DNA from: Henriciella sp.
Lineage (GTDB): Bacteria; Pseudomonadota; Alphaproteobacteria; Caulobacterales; Hyphomonadaceae
Assembly: GCA_017642885.1 (NCBI GenBank)
Contig: JAEPOM010000014.1
Coordinates: 24,072-88,071, forward strand
Length of the DNA: 64,000 bases
Direction: 5' to 3'
Positions 34,450-43,663 of this stretch are shown here, piece by piece. Each line of letters opens with the position of its first letter. Within the stretch, counting starts at the first letter, position 1. Made by a program: the position numbers and the translations under genes. Under the pieces are notes generated by a model. That model searched no databases. It was not told where the DNA came from and saw only the letters and a program-made list of their open reading frames with translations.

Positions 34450-35601
34450 TTATGGCGCCGCAACGGGCTCAAGGTGCGGGGTTTGATAGCATCGGGCGAT
34501 ATGCTTGATGCGCTCAGAAACAATCTCGCGCCAGTCGCTACTAGGGGGCGACCCATGACGGACCAGAAATCCTTGATTGCAGGGTTCGGGCAGGCCGGCG
34601 CCTTTGGATCGGACGAACCGACCGTCAAATACGCTGTCAGAGCTTGCCTTCGGACTAATCCCGGGGTCGCGGCCGATCAGAAACCCGTTCGCTGTTTTCT
34701 GAATCCAGGCGCCTCCGAGCGTTTGTCGCGTCCCGGGCGCGCCGAGCCGGCTAAACAGCTCGCGCATCGCGCTGCCGCGTGGCTCTGACGCGGTTCCGCT
34801 GGCGCACCGACAAAGCAAGGATAGGGTGCGCAGCGATGCATCCGGGTCATCTATTTCGATCAGACCATCGGGATGCACCCGAACCCGCTCCAACGCGCGC
34901 GCGAGCGCGATATCATCCAGATGTCGCTGGTCCTGAAGCGCGCGGACAAAACGGGTGCTGTGCGATTTTAGTCGCGGGTGTCGATCCAGAAATTTCCGGA
35001 TTTTGACGCGTTCAAATGCGGTTGAGTGATTTGACGGATCGTCGGCCCAGGACCAGTTTCGCTGCTGTAAATGCGCCTGCAACGCCTCGCGCGACACCCT
35101 AATCAGGGGACGAACCAGGGAAACACCGCGCCCCTCAGGCCAAACCGGAGCCGGTGAAGCTAAAGCTGGCCCCGCAATGCTCGCGTCCCGGACGCCGCGC
35201 CGTCGCCGGATGAGCGCGGTTTCGACAACATCATCCAGCGTGTGACCAAGCAAGAGACACGCTGCTCCGTGGTCGTGCATTGCCGCGCACATGAGGCGGT
35301 ATCGCGCTTTGCGGGCTGCGCTCTGGGTCGCTTTCGGGTCGTCCCAGACGAGCGTTTGATGCTTGTGACCGAGCTCTGACGCCAGCCGGGCAACGGCGTC
35401 TGCTTCGGATTTGGCTTCAGGGCGTAATTGATGATCAACCGTGAACACGATGACCGCCCGCTGATGATCCGTCGCCCATGCATCTGTCAAAGACAGCAAG
35501 GCCAGCGAATCGCTGCCGCCAGAGACCGCGATCGCTAGGGGATGATCGGTGTTTGGGGAGAATCGCGCGATCAGCGCATCAAAGTCAGCGCCGAGCTTCA
35601 C
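34450..35601 (-). CDS. tilS: tRNA(Ile)-lysidine synthase
   Basis: A 383-residue N-type ATP pyrophosphatase with the PP-loop AVSGGSDSLALLS at residues 25-37 and the tRNA-binding LLGHTLDDVVETALIRRRRG. It makes lysidine at C34 of tRNA-Ile(CAU), essential for reading AUA. It is the last gene of the tol-pal-cpoB unit, 5 bases after cpoB. The C-terminal domain is less conserved, as usual in alphaproteobacteria. It ends 3 bases from the convergent ccr. Confidence 0.95.
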   Translation of the reverse strand: MKLGADFDALIARFSPNTDHPLAIAVSGGSDSLALLSLTDAWATDHQRAVIVFTVDHQLRPEAKSEADAVARLASELGHKHQTLVWDDPKATQSAARKARYRLMCAAMHDHGAACLLLGHTLDDVVETALIRRRRGVRDASIAGPALASPAPVWPEGRGVSLVRPLIRVSREALQAHLQQRNWSWADDPSNHSTAFERVKIRKFLDRHPRLKSHSTRFVRALQDQRHLDDIALARALERVRVHPDGLIEIDDPDASLRTLSLLCRCASGTASEPRGSAMRELFSRLGAPGTRQTLGGAWIQKTANGFLIGRDPGISPKASSDSVFDGRFVRSKGAGLPEPCNQGFLVRHGSPPSSDWREIVSERIKHIARCYQTPHLEPVAAP

Positions 35602-35606
35602 GAGAT

Positions 35607-36620
35607 CTAGCTATTCTCGCACCCTGAGCGAACCCGTTCACCGGCTGCCAGGTTGCGAGTGACGCCAGACGCGTTCGGATAGCGCTGTGGCAGCAGGTTG
35701 AGCGCATTGCAGGCTTGATCTGTATCTCCCACAAGCCGCATCGACCGCGCTAGTTTGGCCAACGCCTCGGGTGCGCGCGGATCGTCGGGATAGGACCGGA
35801 TCATATCTGTATAGGCTGCGCCGGATTCGGCATAAGCTTCTTGCTGGTACAGGACTTCCGCCAGCCAGTATTGGGCTTCGCCAGCTTGCGGATCATCGCC
35901 AAACCTCGCCAGAAACGCCCGGAAGGCTTCTTCAGCCCCGGCATAGTCAAATTGGAGGAGGCGAGATTTCGCCTCGCCAAATAGCGGACCAGCCTCGCCG
36001 GGGAGCGCGCTGGCGGACAGGGTTCCAAGCGATCCTTGCGGGAGCACAAGTCCATCTGGTCCCGTTTGCACAATTTCTCCCGCTGAAGAGTCTTGAGCGG
36101 GAGCGGTATCTGTTCGGCGTACAATGCGGGTCGGGCCGGCGGCGCTCGACGCGCCTGCAACCGCGTCACCAGACCCGGTTTCGTCAAACGTATCTGCTTC
36201 GTCTTGCAGAACGGACGGGCCGGGGGTCGCAGATAGAAAGGCGGGCTCAGGTTGAAGCGCAGCAATCTTGCGGTTGAGGTCCGAAATGGTCTTTTCCTGC
36301 GAATCAAGACGGCCCTCTAATCGGGTGATCAAGCGGTCGAGTTCTGCGTCGTCGGTCTGCATGCGATTGATTTCATCGCGCGACTGCGACAGCAGAAATT
36401 CCAGTGTTTCAACTTTGCCTGTGAGCTGAGCCTTGTCGGATTCTATTCCGGTCATGCGAGCTCTCAGCTCGGCATTGCTGACGCGCAATTCCTCGACCGT
36501 CAGCGCCAGTTGCCCGCTTGTTGCTCCCTGAACGACTTCCGCGCGGCGCTGGGCATCTGCCAATGGCGTCATTCCGAGGACTAACAGCGCTGTCAGCGCA
36601 AGGCAGGAAGATCGAAGCAT
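35607..36620 (-). CDS. cpoB: Tol-Pal system TPR protein CpoB (YbgF)
   Basis: A 337-residue periplasmic protein. A signal peptide (LALTALLVLGMTPLADAQ) is followed by a coiled-coil trimerisation region (VEELRVSNAELRARMTGIES, TLEFLLSQSRDEINRMQTDD), a low-complexity linker, and C-terminal TPRs (QFDYAGAEEAFRAFLARFGD, AGEAQYWLAEVLYQQEAYAE). CpoB links the Tol machine to cell-wall synthesis at division. ATG 36620 was chosen because the signal peptide starts there, not at the upstream TTG. A terminator hairpin lies between pal and this gene. Confidence 0.94.
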   Translation of the reverse strand: MLRSSCLALTALLVLGMTPLADAQRRAEVVQGATSGQLALTVEELRVSNAELRARMTGIESDKAQLTGKVETLEFLLSQSRDEINRMQTDDAELDRLITRLEGRLDSQEKTISDLNRKIAALQPEPAFLSATPGPSVLQDEADTFDETGSGDAVAGASSAAGPTRIVRRTDTAPAQDSSAGEIVQTGPDGLVLPQGSLGTLSASALPGEAGPLFGEAKSRLLQFDYAGAEEAFRAFLARFGDDPQAGEAQYWLAEVLYQQEAYAESGAAYTDMIRSYPDDPRAPEALAKLARSMRLVGDTDQACNALNLLPQRYPNASGVTRNLAAGERVRSGCENS

Positions 36621-36670
36621 AGGGGACGCACTCCAAGGACAAGAAAACCGGTTGTGATATTCCGGATACG

Positions 36671-36703
36671 AAAAGGCCGGGGCCAAAATGTGACGCCCGG
36701 CCT
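36671..36703 (-). terminator. terminator or attenuator between pal and cpoB
   Basis: An 8-bp perfect stem (AGGCCGGG with CCCGGCCT, 14-base loop) followed on the minus strand by TTTT. It sits after the pal stop and before cpoB, so it probably lowers read-through into cpoB-tilS. Confidence 0.7.
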
Positions 36704-36729
36704 AATCAAATGTAAATATTGCAGTTGGC

Positions 36730-37281
36730 TTAGCCAACAACGCCTGAAATTAGCTGTGTGAAGCCGTTCCGGTTCTGCGCCCAGGCAGAATCGTTGGAGC
36801 CAAGCGCCAGCGGACGCTCTTTTCCGTAAGATACGGTTTGGACACGTGCCGGGTCGACGCCGAGGTCAACCAGGTAGTTTTTCACAACAGACGCGCGGCG
36901 TTCGCCGAGAGCCAGGTTGTATTCGCGTGTGCCACGCTCATCGCAGTTACCAGCGACGAGAATGTTCACGTCTGGGTAAGATGCCAACCAAGCGGCCTGA
37001 CGCTGCAGGATGCTTTGTGCGTCAGCAGAGAGGCGGTACTGATCCAGGTCAAAATAGACGCGGTCGCCAACATTTACCTGGAAATCTTCCAGTGAACCTT
37101 CGACTGGGCCAGTTGGAACGACGGGCAGAACCTCTTCTACCACGACGACTTCGGGCTCTGGTTCTTCTTCTACGACGACAGGCTCTTCTACCACAACCGG
37201 CTCTGGTTCTGGTGTTGAAGAACATGCCGCAACGCCGATAAATACGGCGATCGACGCGGACGTCATCATAAGCTTACGCAT
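36730..37281 (-). CDS. pal: peptidoglycan-associated lipoprotein Pal
   Basis: A 183-residue outer-membrane lipoprotein. The lipobox VAAC gives lipidated Cys20. A Val/Glu/Pro repeat linker (residues 27-55) leads to the OmpA-like peptidoglycan-binding domain with VYFDLDQYRLSADAQSILQ, GNCDERGTREYNLALGERRA and the closing SYGKERPLALGSNDSAWAQN. The final residues NGFTQLISGVVG replace the NRR...V usual in gammaproteobacteria. It anchors the outer membrane to the wall. ATG 37281 has an AAGGAGAG site. Confidence 0.96.
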   Translation of the reverse strand: MRKLMMTSASIAVFIGVAACSSTPEPEPVVVEEPVVVEEEPEPEVVVVEEVLPVVPTGPVEGSLEDFQVNVGDRVYFDLDQYRLSADAQSILQRQAAWLASYPDVNILVAGNCDERGTREYNLALGERRASVVKNYLVDLGVDPARVQTVSYGKERPLALGSNDSAWAQNRNGFTQLISGVVG

Positions 37282-37412
37282 GTGGGTCTCTCCTTGCTTG
37301 CGCTGCAATGGGTGCATTAGGTGCGGTTTTTGTCAACTTCGTGAGGCCCCTATACCTGAATTTCCTAGGATTTGGGAAGATTAACGTCTTGTCAGACTGC
37401 GATTTTTTTCTC

Positions 37413-38786
37413 CTAGTCGAGAAGTGGGGACCAGGCTGGGTCTGACGCATCAGTCGGCGTTGGCAGCCGTCGCAGATTGCGACCCGTCAGATCGACCGAC
37501 CATAGCTCAGGCGAGGCACCAGGCGCGCGCTCACGGAAGAACGTGATTACGCGACCATTTGGAGACCAGTCCGGGCCTTCATCCAGGTAGGATTCCGTCA
37601 GCAGACGCTCGCCTTGTCCGTCAATCCCGATGACACCGATATGAAAGCGGCCCCGAGACTGTTTAGTGAACGCGATCAAATCGCCGCGCGGGCTCCAAAC
37701 AGGGGTTGAGTATCGTCCGGATCCAAAAGTGATACGACACGCGATATCGCGCCCACCTGATGGGCAAACGCGGGTCGTGCCATTGGTGTTCATGACATAG
37801 AGCTGGGGGCTACCGCCGCGGTCGGAATTGAACACGATCTGCCGTCCGTCTGGTGACATGGAGGGCGAGGTATCAATCGCCGGATGGTCCGTCAGGCGGC
37901 GGCTCTGGCGAGTCTGGAGGTCCATCAGATAGATATCTGAATTGCCGTTTGTCGCCTGCGTCAGCAGGACAGAATTGCCGTCACGCGAGAAACGCGGAGC
38001 AAATGTCATACTACGGAAATTGCCCAGAACTTCCTGACGAGCCCGGCGCAAATCATACAGATAGACGCGGGGGGTGCCGCCTTCATAGGACATGTAAGTG
38101 ATTTGCTGCGCCTCTGGCGAGAAACGCGGGGTCAGAACCGTGAATGCGCCGCTGGTCAGATATCTCACATTGGCGCCATCAGCGTCCATGATTGCGAGGC
38201 GCTTGATCCGCGCATTCTTAGGGCCGGTTTCGGCAATATAAACGATGCGCGTATCGAAATAACCTTCTTCGCCAGTCAGTCGGCTATAAATCGCGTCAGC
38301 AATCTTGTGCGCGATGCGGCGAACGTCTTCTGGCGTTGTTGTGAAGCGTCGCCCAGAAACCTGGCGTCCTGCTGAATCCTCGAACCGCATCAGCTCTTCG
38401 CCGTAGACATCCCACATCCGGACAGAGCCGCGGATCAGTTCATTGCCATCGCGGGTGATCTGCTCGACGGTGCCGACCACGAGGGCGTCCGTCTGAATGA
38501 TCTTCCAGTCGGCAAATCGCGGCGCAACTTCGATATTGAGGTCCGTCTGAATGTAGGCATCCTCGGGCGTGATCGTGAACAGTCCGGTGGACTCCAGGTC
38601 GGAGCGAACAACATCGCTGATCGTTTGCGCGACTTCTGGATCCACGCCGATCGACTCAAAATTCGGGATTGCAATTGGCGTCGGCTTCAGGACGCCTTCC
38701 TGAATATTGACCTCAAATTGGGCAAGCGCCGAAGGGCCGCCTAAACCAAACGCCAAGGCTATGGCGCAGAGCAGTCTTTTCATCAT
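37413..38786 (-). CDS. tolB: Tol-Pal system beta-propeller protein TolB
   Basis: A 457-residue periplasmic protein. The signal peptide (LLCAIALAFGLGGPSALAQ) is followed by the TolB N-terminal domain (PIAIPNFESIGVDPEVAQTI) and a six-bladed WD-like propeller with repeated 'PSMSPDGRQIVFNSDR' and 'PVWSPRGDLIAFTKQS' units. It binds Pal and is displaced by TolA. A GGAGA site precedes the start. It stands 17 bases after tolA. Confidence 0.97.
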   Translation of the reverse strand: MMKRLLCAIALAFGLGGPSALAQFEVNIQEGVLKPTPIAIPNFESIGVDPEVAQTISDVVRSDLESTGLFTITPEDAYIQTDLNIEVAPRFADWKIIQTDALVVGTVEQITRDGNELIRGSVRMWDVYGEELMRFEDSAGRQVSGRRFTTTPEDVRRIAHKIADAIYSRLTGEEGYFDTRIVYIAETGPKNARIKRLAIMDADGANVRYLTSGAFTVLTPRFSPEAQQITYMSYEGGTPRVYLYDLRRARQEVLGNFRSMTFAPRFSRDGNSVLLTQATNGNSDIYLMDLQTRQSRRLTDHPAIDTSPSMSPDGRQIVFNSDRGGSPQLYVMNTNGTTRVCPSGGRDIACRITFGSGRYSTPVWSPRGDLIAFTKQSRGRFHIGVIGIDGQGERLLTESYLDEGPDWSPNGRVITFFRERAPGASPELWSVDLTGRNLRRLPTPTDASDPAWSPLLD

Positions 38787-38803
38787 GATTCAGGTCTCCG
38801 GGA

Positions 38804-39709
38804 TCAACGTGGGTTGGTCGGCGTGAAGGCGGGTCCAAGATTGACCGCGCCTTCGCGCCAGTTTTCATATTCATCTATAGGCAAATTATAAGGGGCGCAC
38901 TTCCGTACCGCCCTTAGCGCGCGATCGATGGCAGTGCCCATAGGCGAGCTGCCGACGGGGCGACGGCGAGGTTCTACCAGAGTTAGCTCGGCAATCGTAC
39001 CGTTCTGATTGAGTTCCAGTTTCATGCGCACATTGAGGCGCTCCGGGTAAGGCAGGTCGGCAACCCCATCCCAGCATGGGAAAATACGGCTGTAGAGAAT
39101 GGCTTCGATACGGGCGATGTTGCCGTTTCGCTCACCAGCGCCGCGGCGATTGCGGGAATCGACCGGTTGCGGGGCGTTTCTCAGCGCTGTTTGTGGGGGC
39201 TCTTCAGCAGGAACCGGCGTTGGTTCCGGACGTTTGCGGCGGGTTTCGATTTCGCTTTTAAACGTCGACTCGCTCTGATTCAAGAAATCAGACAACGGGT
39301 CACGCGGTGGTTTTGGAGTGAGGTCCGGTTCCGGCTGAGGCTCGGGTGTCTCTTCCGGCTCGTCAGGCGTCTCAGCCTCGAAATCCGGCAAGACATCTTC
39401 CGGCTCTGCGTCCGCCGCCGGCTCATCAATGTTTGTCACATCCTGATCAGATTCAGGCAGTTCTTCCTCGATCGGATCTTCTTCGGGTAGCTCTTCTGGC
39501 TCCTCAGGTTCTGGCGGGGCTGATTCTTCCTCAGGCTCGATGCGCGGTGCGATATTGGTGATTTCCCCAATCTCGGCAAAGCTGACATCGACGGCCTGAA
39601 TGTCCGTGGCATAGGTGCGGCTCGAAGAGCTCCAGTATGGGAACGTCAGATAGGACGCGCTGAGCACGGCTGCGTGTGCAATTATGGAAGCAGGCAGGCC
39701 GCGCAGCAT
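38804..39709 (-). CDS. tolA: Tol-Pal energy transducer TolA
   Basis: A 301-residue protein with one N-terminal membrane segment (ASIIAHAAVLSASYLTFPYW), a long Pro/Glu/Asp-rich spacer (about residues 55-145) and a C-terminal domain (RIEAILYSRIFPCWDGVADL, VRMKLELNQNGTIAELTLVE). The spacer is acidic and proline-rich rather than the Ala/Lys helix of E. coli TolA, a common alphaproteobacterial form. It carries force from TolQ-TolR to TolB-Pal. It starts 3 bases after tolR. Confidence 0.9.
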   Translation of the reverse strand: MLRGLPASIIAHAAVLSASYLTFPYWSSSSRTYATDIQAVDVSFAEIGEITNIAPRIEPEEESAPPEPEEPEELPEEDPIEEELPESDQDVTNIDEPAADAEPEDVLPDFEAETPDEPEETPEPQPEPDLTPKPPRDPLSDFLNQSESTFKSEIETRRKRPEPTPVPAEEPPQTALRNAPQPVDSRNRRGAGERNGNIARIEAILYSRIFPCWDGVADLPYPERLNVRMKLELNQNGTIAELTLVEPRRRPVGSSPMGTAIDRALRAVRKCAPYNLPIDEYENWREGAVNLGPAFTPTNPR

Positions 39710-39712
39710 GAC

Positions 39713-40159
39713 TTACTGGCCTCTCTCAATCCGCGCCTTCGGGTCTGTGACCAAAGCGAAATTGGTGAACCCGGCATTTTGCATTTCGGTCATCACAGCC
39801 AGCACTTCGCCATAGGCAGCGTCCGTGTCGCCCTGCAGGAAGATGCGTTCCTCATAGCCTTCTCCGGCGATCGCCAGAAGTTTGGCCGTCAGCTCATCGC
39901 GCTCGATTTCAGTCTCGGAGATGTAGACCTTTGCGTCCTGCGTGACCGTCACTAGGAGGGGCGTCGACTTCGGAACGCTGAGATTGCTTGTCGCAGACTT
40001 GGGCAGATTGACCTCCACGCCGCGCTGAAGTGCTGTCGCGGTGATCATGAATATGATCAGCAGAACCAGCATGACATCGACAAAGGGGGTCACGTTGATT
40101 TCTGCATTGAAAGAACGCCGACCGCGTCTTCCGCCAGAAGAGTTGAGCTGCATGCCCAT
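39713..40159 (-). CDS. tolR: biopolymer transport protein TolR
   Basis: A 148-residue ExbD/TolR-type protein. One membrane helix (VTPFVDVMLVLLIIFMITAT) carries the conserved channel aspartate, followed by a periplasmic domain (VNLPKSATSNLSVPKSTPLL, EERIFLQGDTDAAYGEVLAV). With TolQ it uses proton motive force to move TolA. The start overlaps the tolQ stop by one base (TAATG). Confidence 0.95.
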   Translation of the reverse strand: MGMQLNSSGGRRGRRSFNAEINVTPFVDVMLVLLIIFMITATALQRGVEVNLPKSATSNLSVPKSTPLLVTVTQDAKVYISETEIERDELTAKLLAIAGEGYEERIFLQGDTDAAYGEVLAVMTEMQNAGFTNFALVTDPKARIERGQ

Positions 40160-40884
40160 TAGACTGGTCCATCGCTGACGCGGCGCGAAAGGCGAACCAG
40201 AAGATCCTGACTGAACGCGTCGAGCGTATCGGCGTAGCGGTTCAGATCACCAGAGAACTTGTTGTAGAAAATCACCGCGGGGATCGCTGCGATCAGGCCT
40301 AGACCGGTCGCAAATAGGGCTTCCGCGATCGGGCCGCCCACAACAGCGAGGCTGGTATCTTCCTGGGCGCTGATGTTCAGGAACGCGTTCATGATACCCC
40401 AGACTGTCCCGAACAGGCCGATGAATGGCGATGCCGAGCCGATTGTCGCGAGCGCTCCAATTCCATTGGAGATCTTGCCGACTTCGCGGTCCACAGTGGC
40501 CCGCAAGGATCGTTCTGCTCGCGCGACCAGGGCGCCGTGCTCATTCGGGGAGATCGATTTGGCGTCTCGCCATTCGCGAGAGATTGCAGCAAACAGGCGC
40601 GCGCCCGCATTGTCCGGGTTCTGGCCGGGTCGCATTTCGTAGTCATCGGCGCGGCCGTTCCAGAAGGCTTCTTCAAACTCGTCAGCCTTTTTCCGGGCCC
40701 CACCAATTGCGAAGAACTTCTCTGCAACTACGGCCCAGGACCAGATACTTGCAATCACCAGCGCAATCAGCACCAACTTCACGACGGGGTCCGCCGACAT
40801 CAAAAGCTCAACCATGGAGAAGGCTTTTTCAGTCGTGACCTCTGCCAGCGCTTGAGATTCCATACGCTTATCCATCCTTGTCAT
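40159..40884 (-). CDS. tolQ: Tol-Pal proton channel protein TolQ
   Basis: A 241-residue TolQ/ExbB protein with three helices (VVKLVLIALVIASIWSWAVV, LATIGSASPFIGLFGTVWGI and AIAEALFATGLGLIAAIPAV are the main signatures). It forms the stator ring with TolR. M1 at 40884 has AAGG 6 bases upstream; an in-frame ATG at 40863 is an alternative. ybgC, often before tolQ, is absent; the divergent gene is a GST homologue. Confidence 0.95.
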   Translation of the reverse strand: MTRMDKRMESQALAEVTTEKAFSMVELLMSADPVVKLVLIALVIASIWSWAVVAEKFFAIGGARKKADEFEEAFWNGRADDYEMRPGQNPDNAGARLFAAISREWRDAKSISPNEHGALVARAERSLRATVDREVGKISNGIGALATIGSASPFIGLFGTVWGIMNAFLNISAQEDTSLAVVGGPIAEALFATGLGLIAAIPAVIFYNKFSGDLNRYADTLDAFSQDLLVRLSRRVSDGPV

Positions 40885-41084
40885 CGGCGACCTTGGCCGC
40901 CCTGTGAAATTCTCGTGTTTCTATCCTTGGAGAATCGGGCGGAAACGTGACCGCTTGCCTTCTTCTCTGCAATGTTCATGGGATTGGTGTGATAGGGTTA
41001 AAGAATCCTAGATTCTCGGAAATCTCATTTGTCAGAATGGGTGTTTTTTGCTCCATAGGCAGCGCAGCAGGGAAGGAAGACGCT

Positions 41085-42173
41085 ATGACGGGCTATACGA
41101 TGTATGGCAGCGAGATGAGCTATTTTAGCGGGAAGGCGCGCGCCTATCTCAGATGGAAGGGGGTCGAATTCACCGAAATCGCCCCGTCGCCTGCAATCAT
41201 GAAGGCGGAAATCCTGCCAACAGTCGGGTGGCCGGTCATTCCTGTTCTCAAAACACCAGACGGTGAGTTTATCCAGGATACGGCCGATATAATCGCGCAT
41301 TTCGAAGGGCCCATCGGAGCGCAATCGGCGATCCCAGAAGGCCCCTTGCAGAAGCTGGTGACCTATTTGCTGCAGTTATTCGCAGATGAATGGATGACGC
41401 TGCCCGCCATGCATTACCGGTGGAATCACAACGAAGACTGGATTTATGGCGAGTTCGGGAAGAATGCTGCGCCCGATGGGACACCCGAAGAGCAATATGA
41501 GGCAGGTAAAGCCGTAGGGTCTCGCTTCAAAGGGTTCGTGCCGATGCTGGGTATTACACCCGAAACAGCGCCGGGCATTGAAAAAGCCTATGAGCAATTT
41601 CTCGCGGATATGTCGGCCCATCTGGAAAAACTGCCCTATTTGCTGGGCACGCGGGCCAGCTATGCCGATTTCGCCTTGATCGGTCCGCTCTATGCGCACC
41701 AGTATCGAGACAAGTTCACAGGTGAGCATATGAAGCGCACTGCACCGAAAGTTGCTGACTATGTGGAGCGGGTCATTGCCGGGGAAGGTCGCCAAGGGGA
41801 CCTGGTGCCACTGGATGATATTCCAGTTACGCTGCTTCCAATCCTGAAAGTGGCGCTATCCGAGCACCTGCCTGTTCTGTTGAACACGAACGAACAGTTC
41901 AAAGCCTGGGCGGAGACCGCGGAACCGCATTCGGAAGTCCCACGTGGTGTCGGCATGTCCGACTTCTCAACCGGCGGATGCAGCGGTTCGATCGCGTCAC
42001 GAACCTTTTCGCTGCTGCGCTTACAGGACGCGTTGGATACGTATCAAATCATGATGCCATCAGACAAGAGACGGGCGGACGCGTTTCTTTCTGCAGTTGG
42101 CGGAGACGCCCTGAAAACGATGCGAATTGAACCGCGCCTGACGCGCCGAAACTATAAGCTGTCGCTGGTTTGA
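41085..42173 (+). CDS. glutathione S-transferase family protein with a long C-terminal extension
   Basis: A 362-residue protein. The N-terminal thioredoxin-like domain (MYGSEMSYFSGKARAYLRWK, VGWPVIPVLKTPDGEFIQDT) and the helical domain (LGTRASYADFALIGPLYAHQ) are of the GST fold. About 130 extra residues at the C terminus, including SDFSTGGCSGSIASRTFSLL and a final basic RLTRRNYKLSL, exceed the usual 200-220. Function is not known; such long GST-like proteins may not conjugate glutathione. ATG 41085 follows GGGAAGGAAGA. Confidence 0.8.
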   Translation: MTGYTMYGSEMSYFSGKARAYLRWKGVEFTEIAPSPAIMKAEILPTVGWPVIPVLKTPDGEFIQDTADIIAHFEGPIGAQSAIPEGPLQKLVTYLLQLFADEWMTLPAMHYRWNHNEDWIYGEFGKNAAPDGTPEEQYEAGKAVGSRFKGFVPMLGITPETAPGIEKAYEQFLADMSAHLEKLPYLLGTRASYADFALIGPLYAHQYRDKFTGEHMKRTAPKVADYVERVIAGEGRQGDLVPLDDIPVTLLPILKVALSEHLPVLLNTNEQFKAWAETAEPHSEVPRGVGMSDFSTGGCSGSIASRTFSLLRLQDALDTYQIMMPSDKRRADAFLSAVGGDALKTMRIEPRLTRRNYKLSLV

Positions 42174-42177
42174 CGGT

Positions 42178-42585
42178 CTACTGATCTGAATTGTGTTTGC
42201 GGTCAAACGCGACGCGGCGCGAGACGAAGAAAACGAAGATCGGCACTGTGACGACGGCGATGCCGAACGCGATCCAGTAATTCGTTTGCAGAAAGTCTGT
42301 CGCGATCACGAAGATCAGCCAGTTCAATACGGCGCCCGCGGTGGCGGTTGCTGCAAATCCCGGCAAAGCCCGGCGGTGCGGCTCTGTTGAGCGGAACGTG
42401 AAATAGTAATGCCCGAAATAAGAGACATTGAAAGCGATCAGGAAGCCAATCACGGTCGCGAATGAGGGGCGCATGCTGACGGATTCGACCAGCGCCCACA
42501 GGACAACGGCATGCGTGACGGTTGCGGCCACGCCGACAATGCCGAACCGAAACAGACGAATGAACGTGGCGTAGAGTTTACTCAT
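42178..42585 (-). CDS. GtrA-family membrane protein
   Basis: A 135-residue protein with four helices and the GtrA signatures FRFGIVGVAATVTHAVVLWAL, GFLIAFNVSYFGHYYFTF and a closing VSRRVAFDR. GtrA proteins are thought to help flip bactoprenol-linked sugars. ATG 42585 overlaps the end of the GT2 gene by 8 bases and matches the domain start, so the longer frame is not used. It works with the glycosyltransferase upstream. Confidence 0.85.
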   Translation of the reverse strand: MSKLYATFIRLFRFGIVGVAATVTHAVVLWALVESVSMRPSFATVIGFLIAFNVSYFGHYYFTFRSTEPHRRALPGFAATATAGAVLNWLIFVIATDFLQTNYWIAFGIAVVTVPIFVFFVSRRVAFDRKHNSDQ

Positions 42586-43534
42586 CCGCGTCAGAATCGA
42601 ACCCGCGTTTCTCTTCGATGATGAAAAGCGGGCGCTGCTTGGTCTCGGCGAATATGCGGGCAATATATTCCCCCAGGACGCCGATACTCAGGAGTTGTAG
42701 GCCGCCCAGGAAGAAAATCGCGACCACGAGCGTCGCATAACCGGGCACGTCGCGCCCAAAGATCAAGGTGGTGGCGATCACCCAGACTGCATAGGCGACA
42801 GCCAGCGCCGCGATGCAGATCCCAATGACCGACCACATGCGAAGCGGTGCAGCGCTGAACGACATGACCCCGTTCCAGGCATAGCCAAATAGCTGCGAGA
42901 TCGACCATTTGCTCTTACCCGACCGTCTGGCTTCGACATCGTACAGAACGGCTTGCTGCGAAAACCCAACCCAAGCGTAGAGCCCCTTTATGAAGCGCTT
43001 TTGTTCCGGAAGGTCGTTGAGCGCATCGACGACGCGCCGCGACATCAGGCGAAAATCACCCGCATCAGCTGGGATTCGAACGTCGGACGCGCCCGAGAAC
43101 ATACTATAAAAGGCCGAAGAGAGCGCGCTGCGCAATCGTCCTTCCGTTTTGCGAGATTTCCGCAGACCGTAAACGACATCGATGCCGCGGTCCTGGATCT
43201 CAAGCATTTCCGTGAGCGTTTCGGGCGGATGCTGAAGGTCGCCGTCCATCAGAAGGATTTGCTGACCGCTCACGGCTTGCAGGCCGGCGGAGACTGCCGC
43301 TTCTTTCCCGAAATTCCGCGACAGTTTCAAAATCCGGATTCGCGGTTCCGTCTGGCGCGCTTCGATCAGAGCGTTCAGCGTGTCATCGTCGCTGCCATCG
43401 TCGACGCAAATCACTTCCCAACTTTTTGCGACCGAATTGAGCACTGGCAGCAGCCGCTCGAAGAGGGGCGCTGCGTTTTCAAACTCGTTATAGAATGGAA
43501 TGACAACGGAGAGGTGTGCGGACGAAGTGCTCAA
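42578..43534 (-). CDS. family 2 glycosyltransferase (GtrB/DPM1-like)
   Basis: A 318-residue enzyme with an N-terminal GT-A domain: SVVIPFYNEFENAAPLFERL, ICVDDGSDDDTL, and DGDLQHPPETL, the metal-binding DxD region. Two C-terminal helices (WSVIGICIAALAVAYAVWVI, YATLVVAIFFLGGLQLLSIG) fit the polyprenyl-phosphate glycosyltransferase group, ending IIEEKRGF. It probably loads a sugar onto undecaprenyl phosphate for the GtrA flippase and a membrane transferase next door. Confidence 0.92.
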   Translation of the reverse strand: MSTSSAHLSVVIPFYNEFENAAPLFERLLPVLNSVAKSWEVICVDDGSDDDTLNALIEARQTEPRIRILKLSRNFGKEAAVSAGLQAVSGQQILLMDGDLQHPPETLTEMLEIQDRGIDVVYGLRKSRKTEGRLRSALSSAFYSMFSGASDVRIPADAGDFRLMSRRVVDALNDLPEQKRFIKGLYAWVGFSQQAVLYDVEARRSGKSKWSISQLFGYAWNGVMSFSAAPLRMWSVIGICIAALAVAYAVWVIATTLIFGRDVPGYATLVVAIFFLGGLQLLSIGVLGEYIARIFAETKQRPLFIIEEKRGFDSDADE

Positions 43535-43663
43535 GCGACCCTCTGAGGCTAAATCTACGCGTCAGACGCGCTCGGCCTGATCGTGATTGTCCTTATATTA
43601 TTGGTGATTGAGGGTCAATTAACGGACCGGCTTGCGGAGAGGCACATTACCGGACGCACGCTC

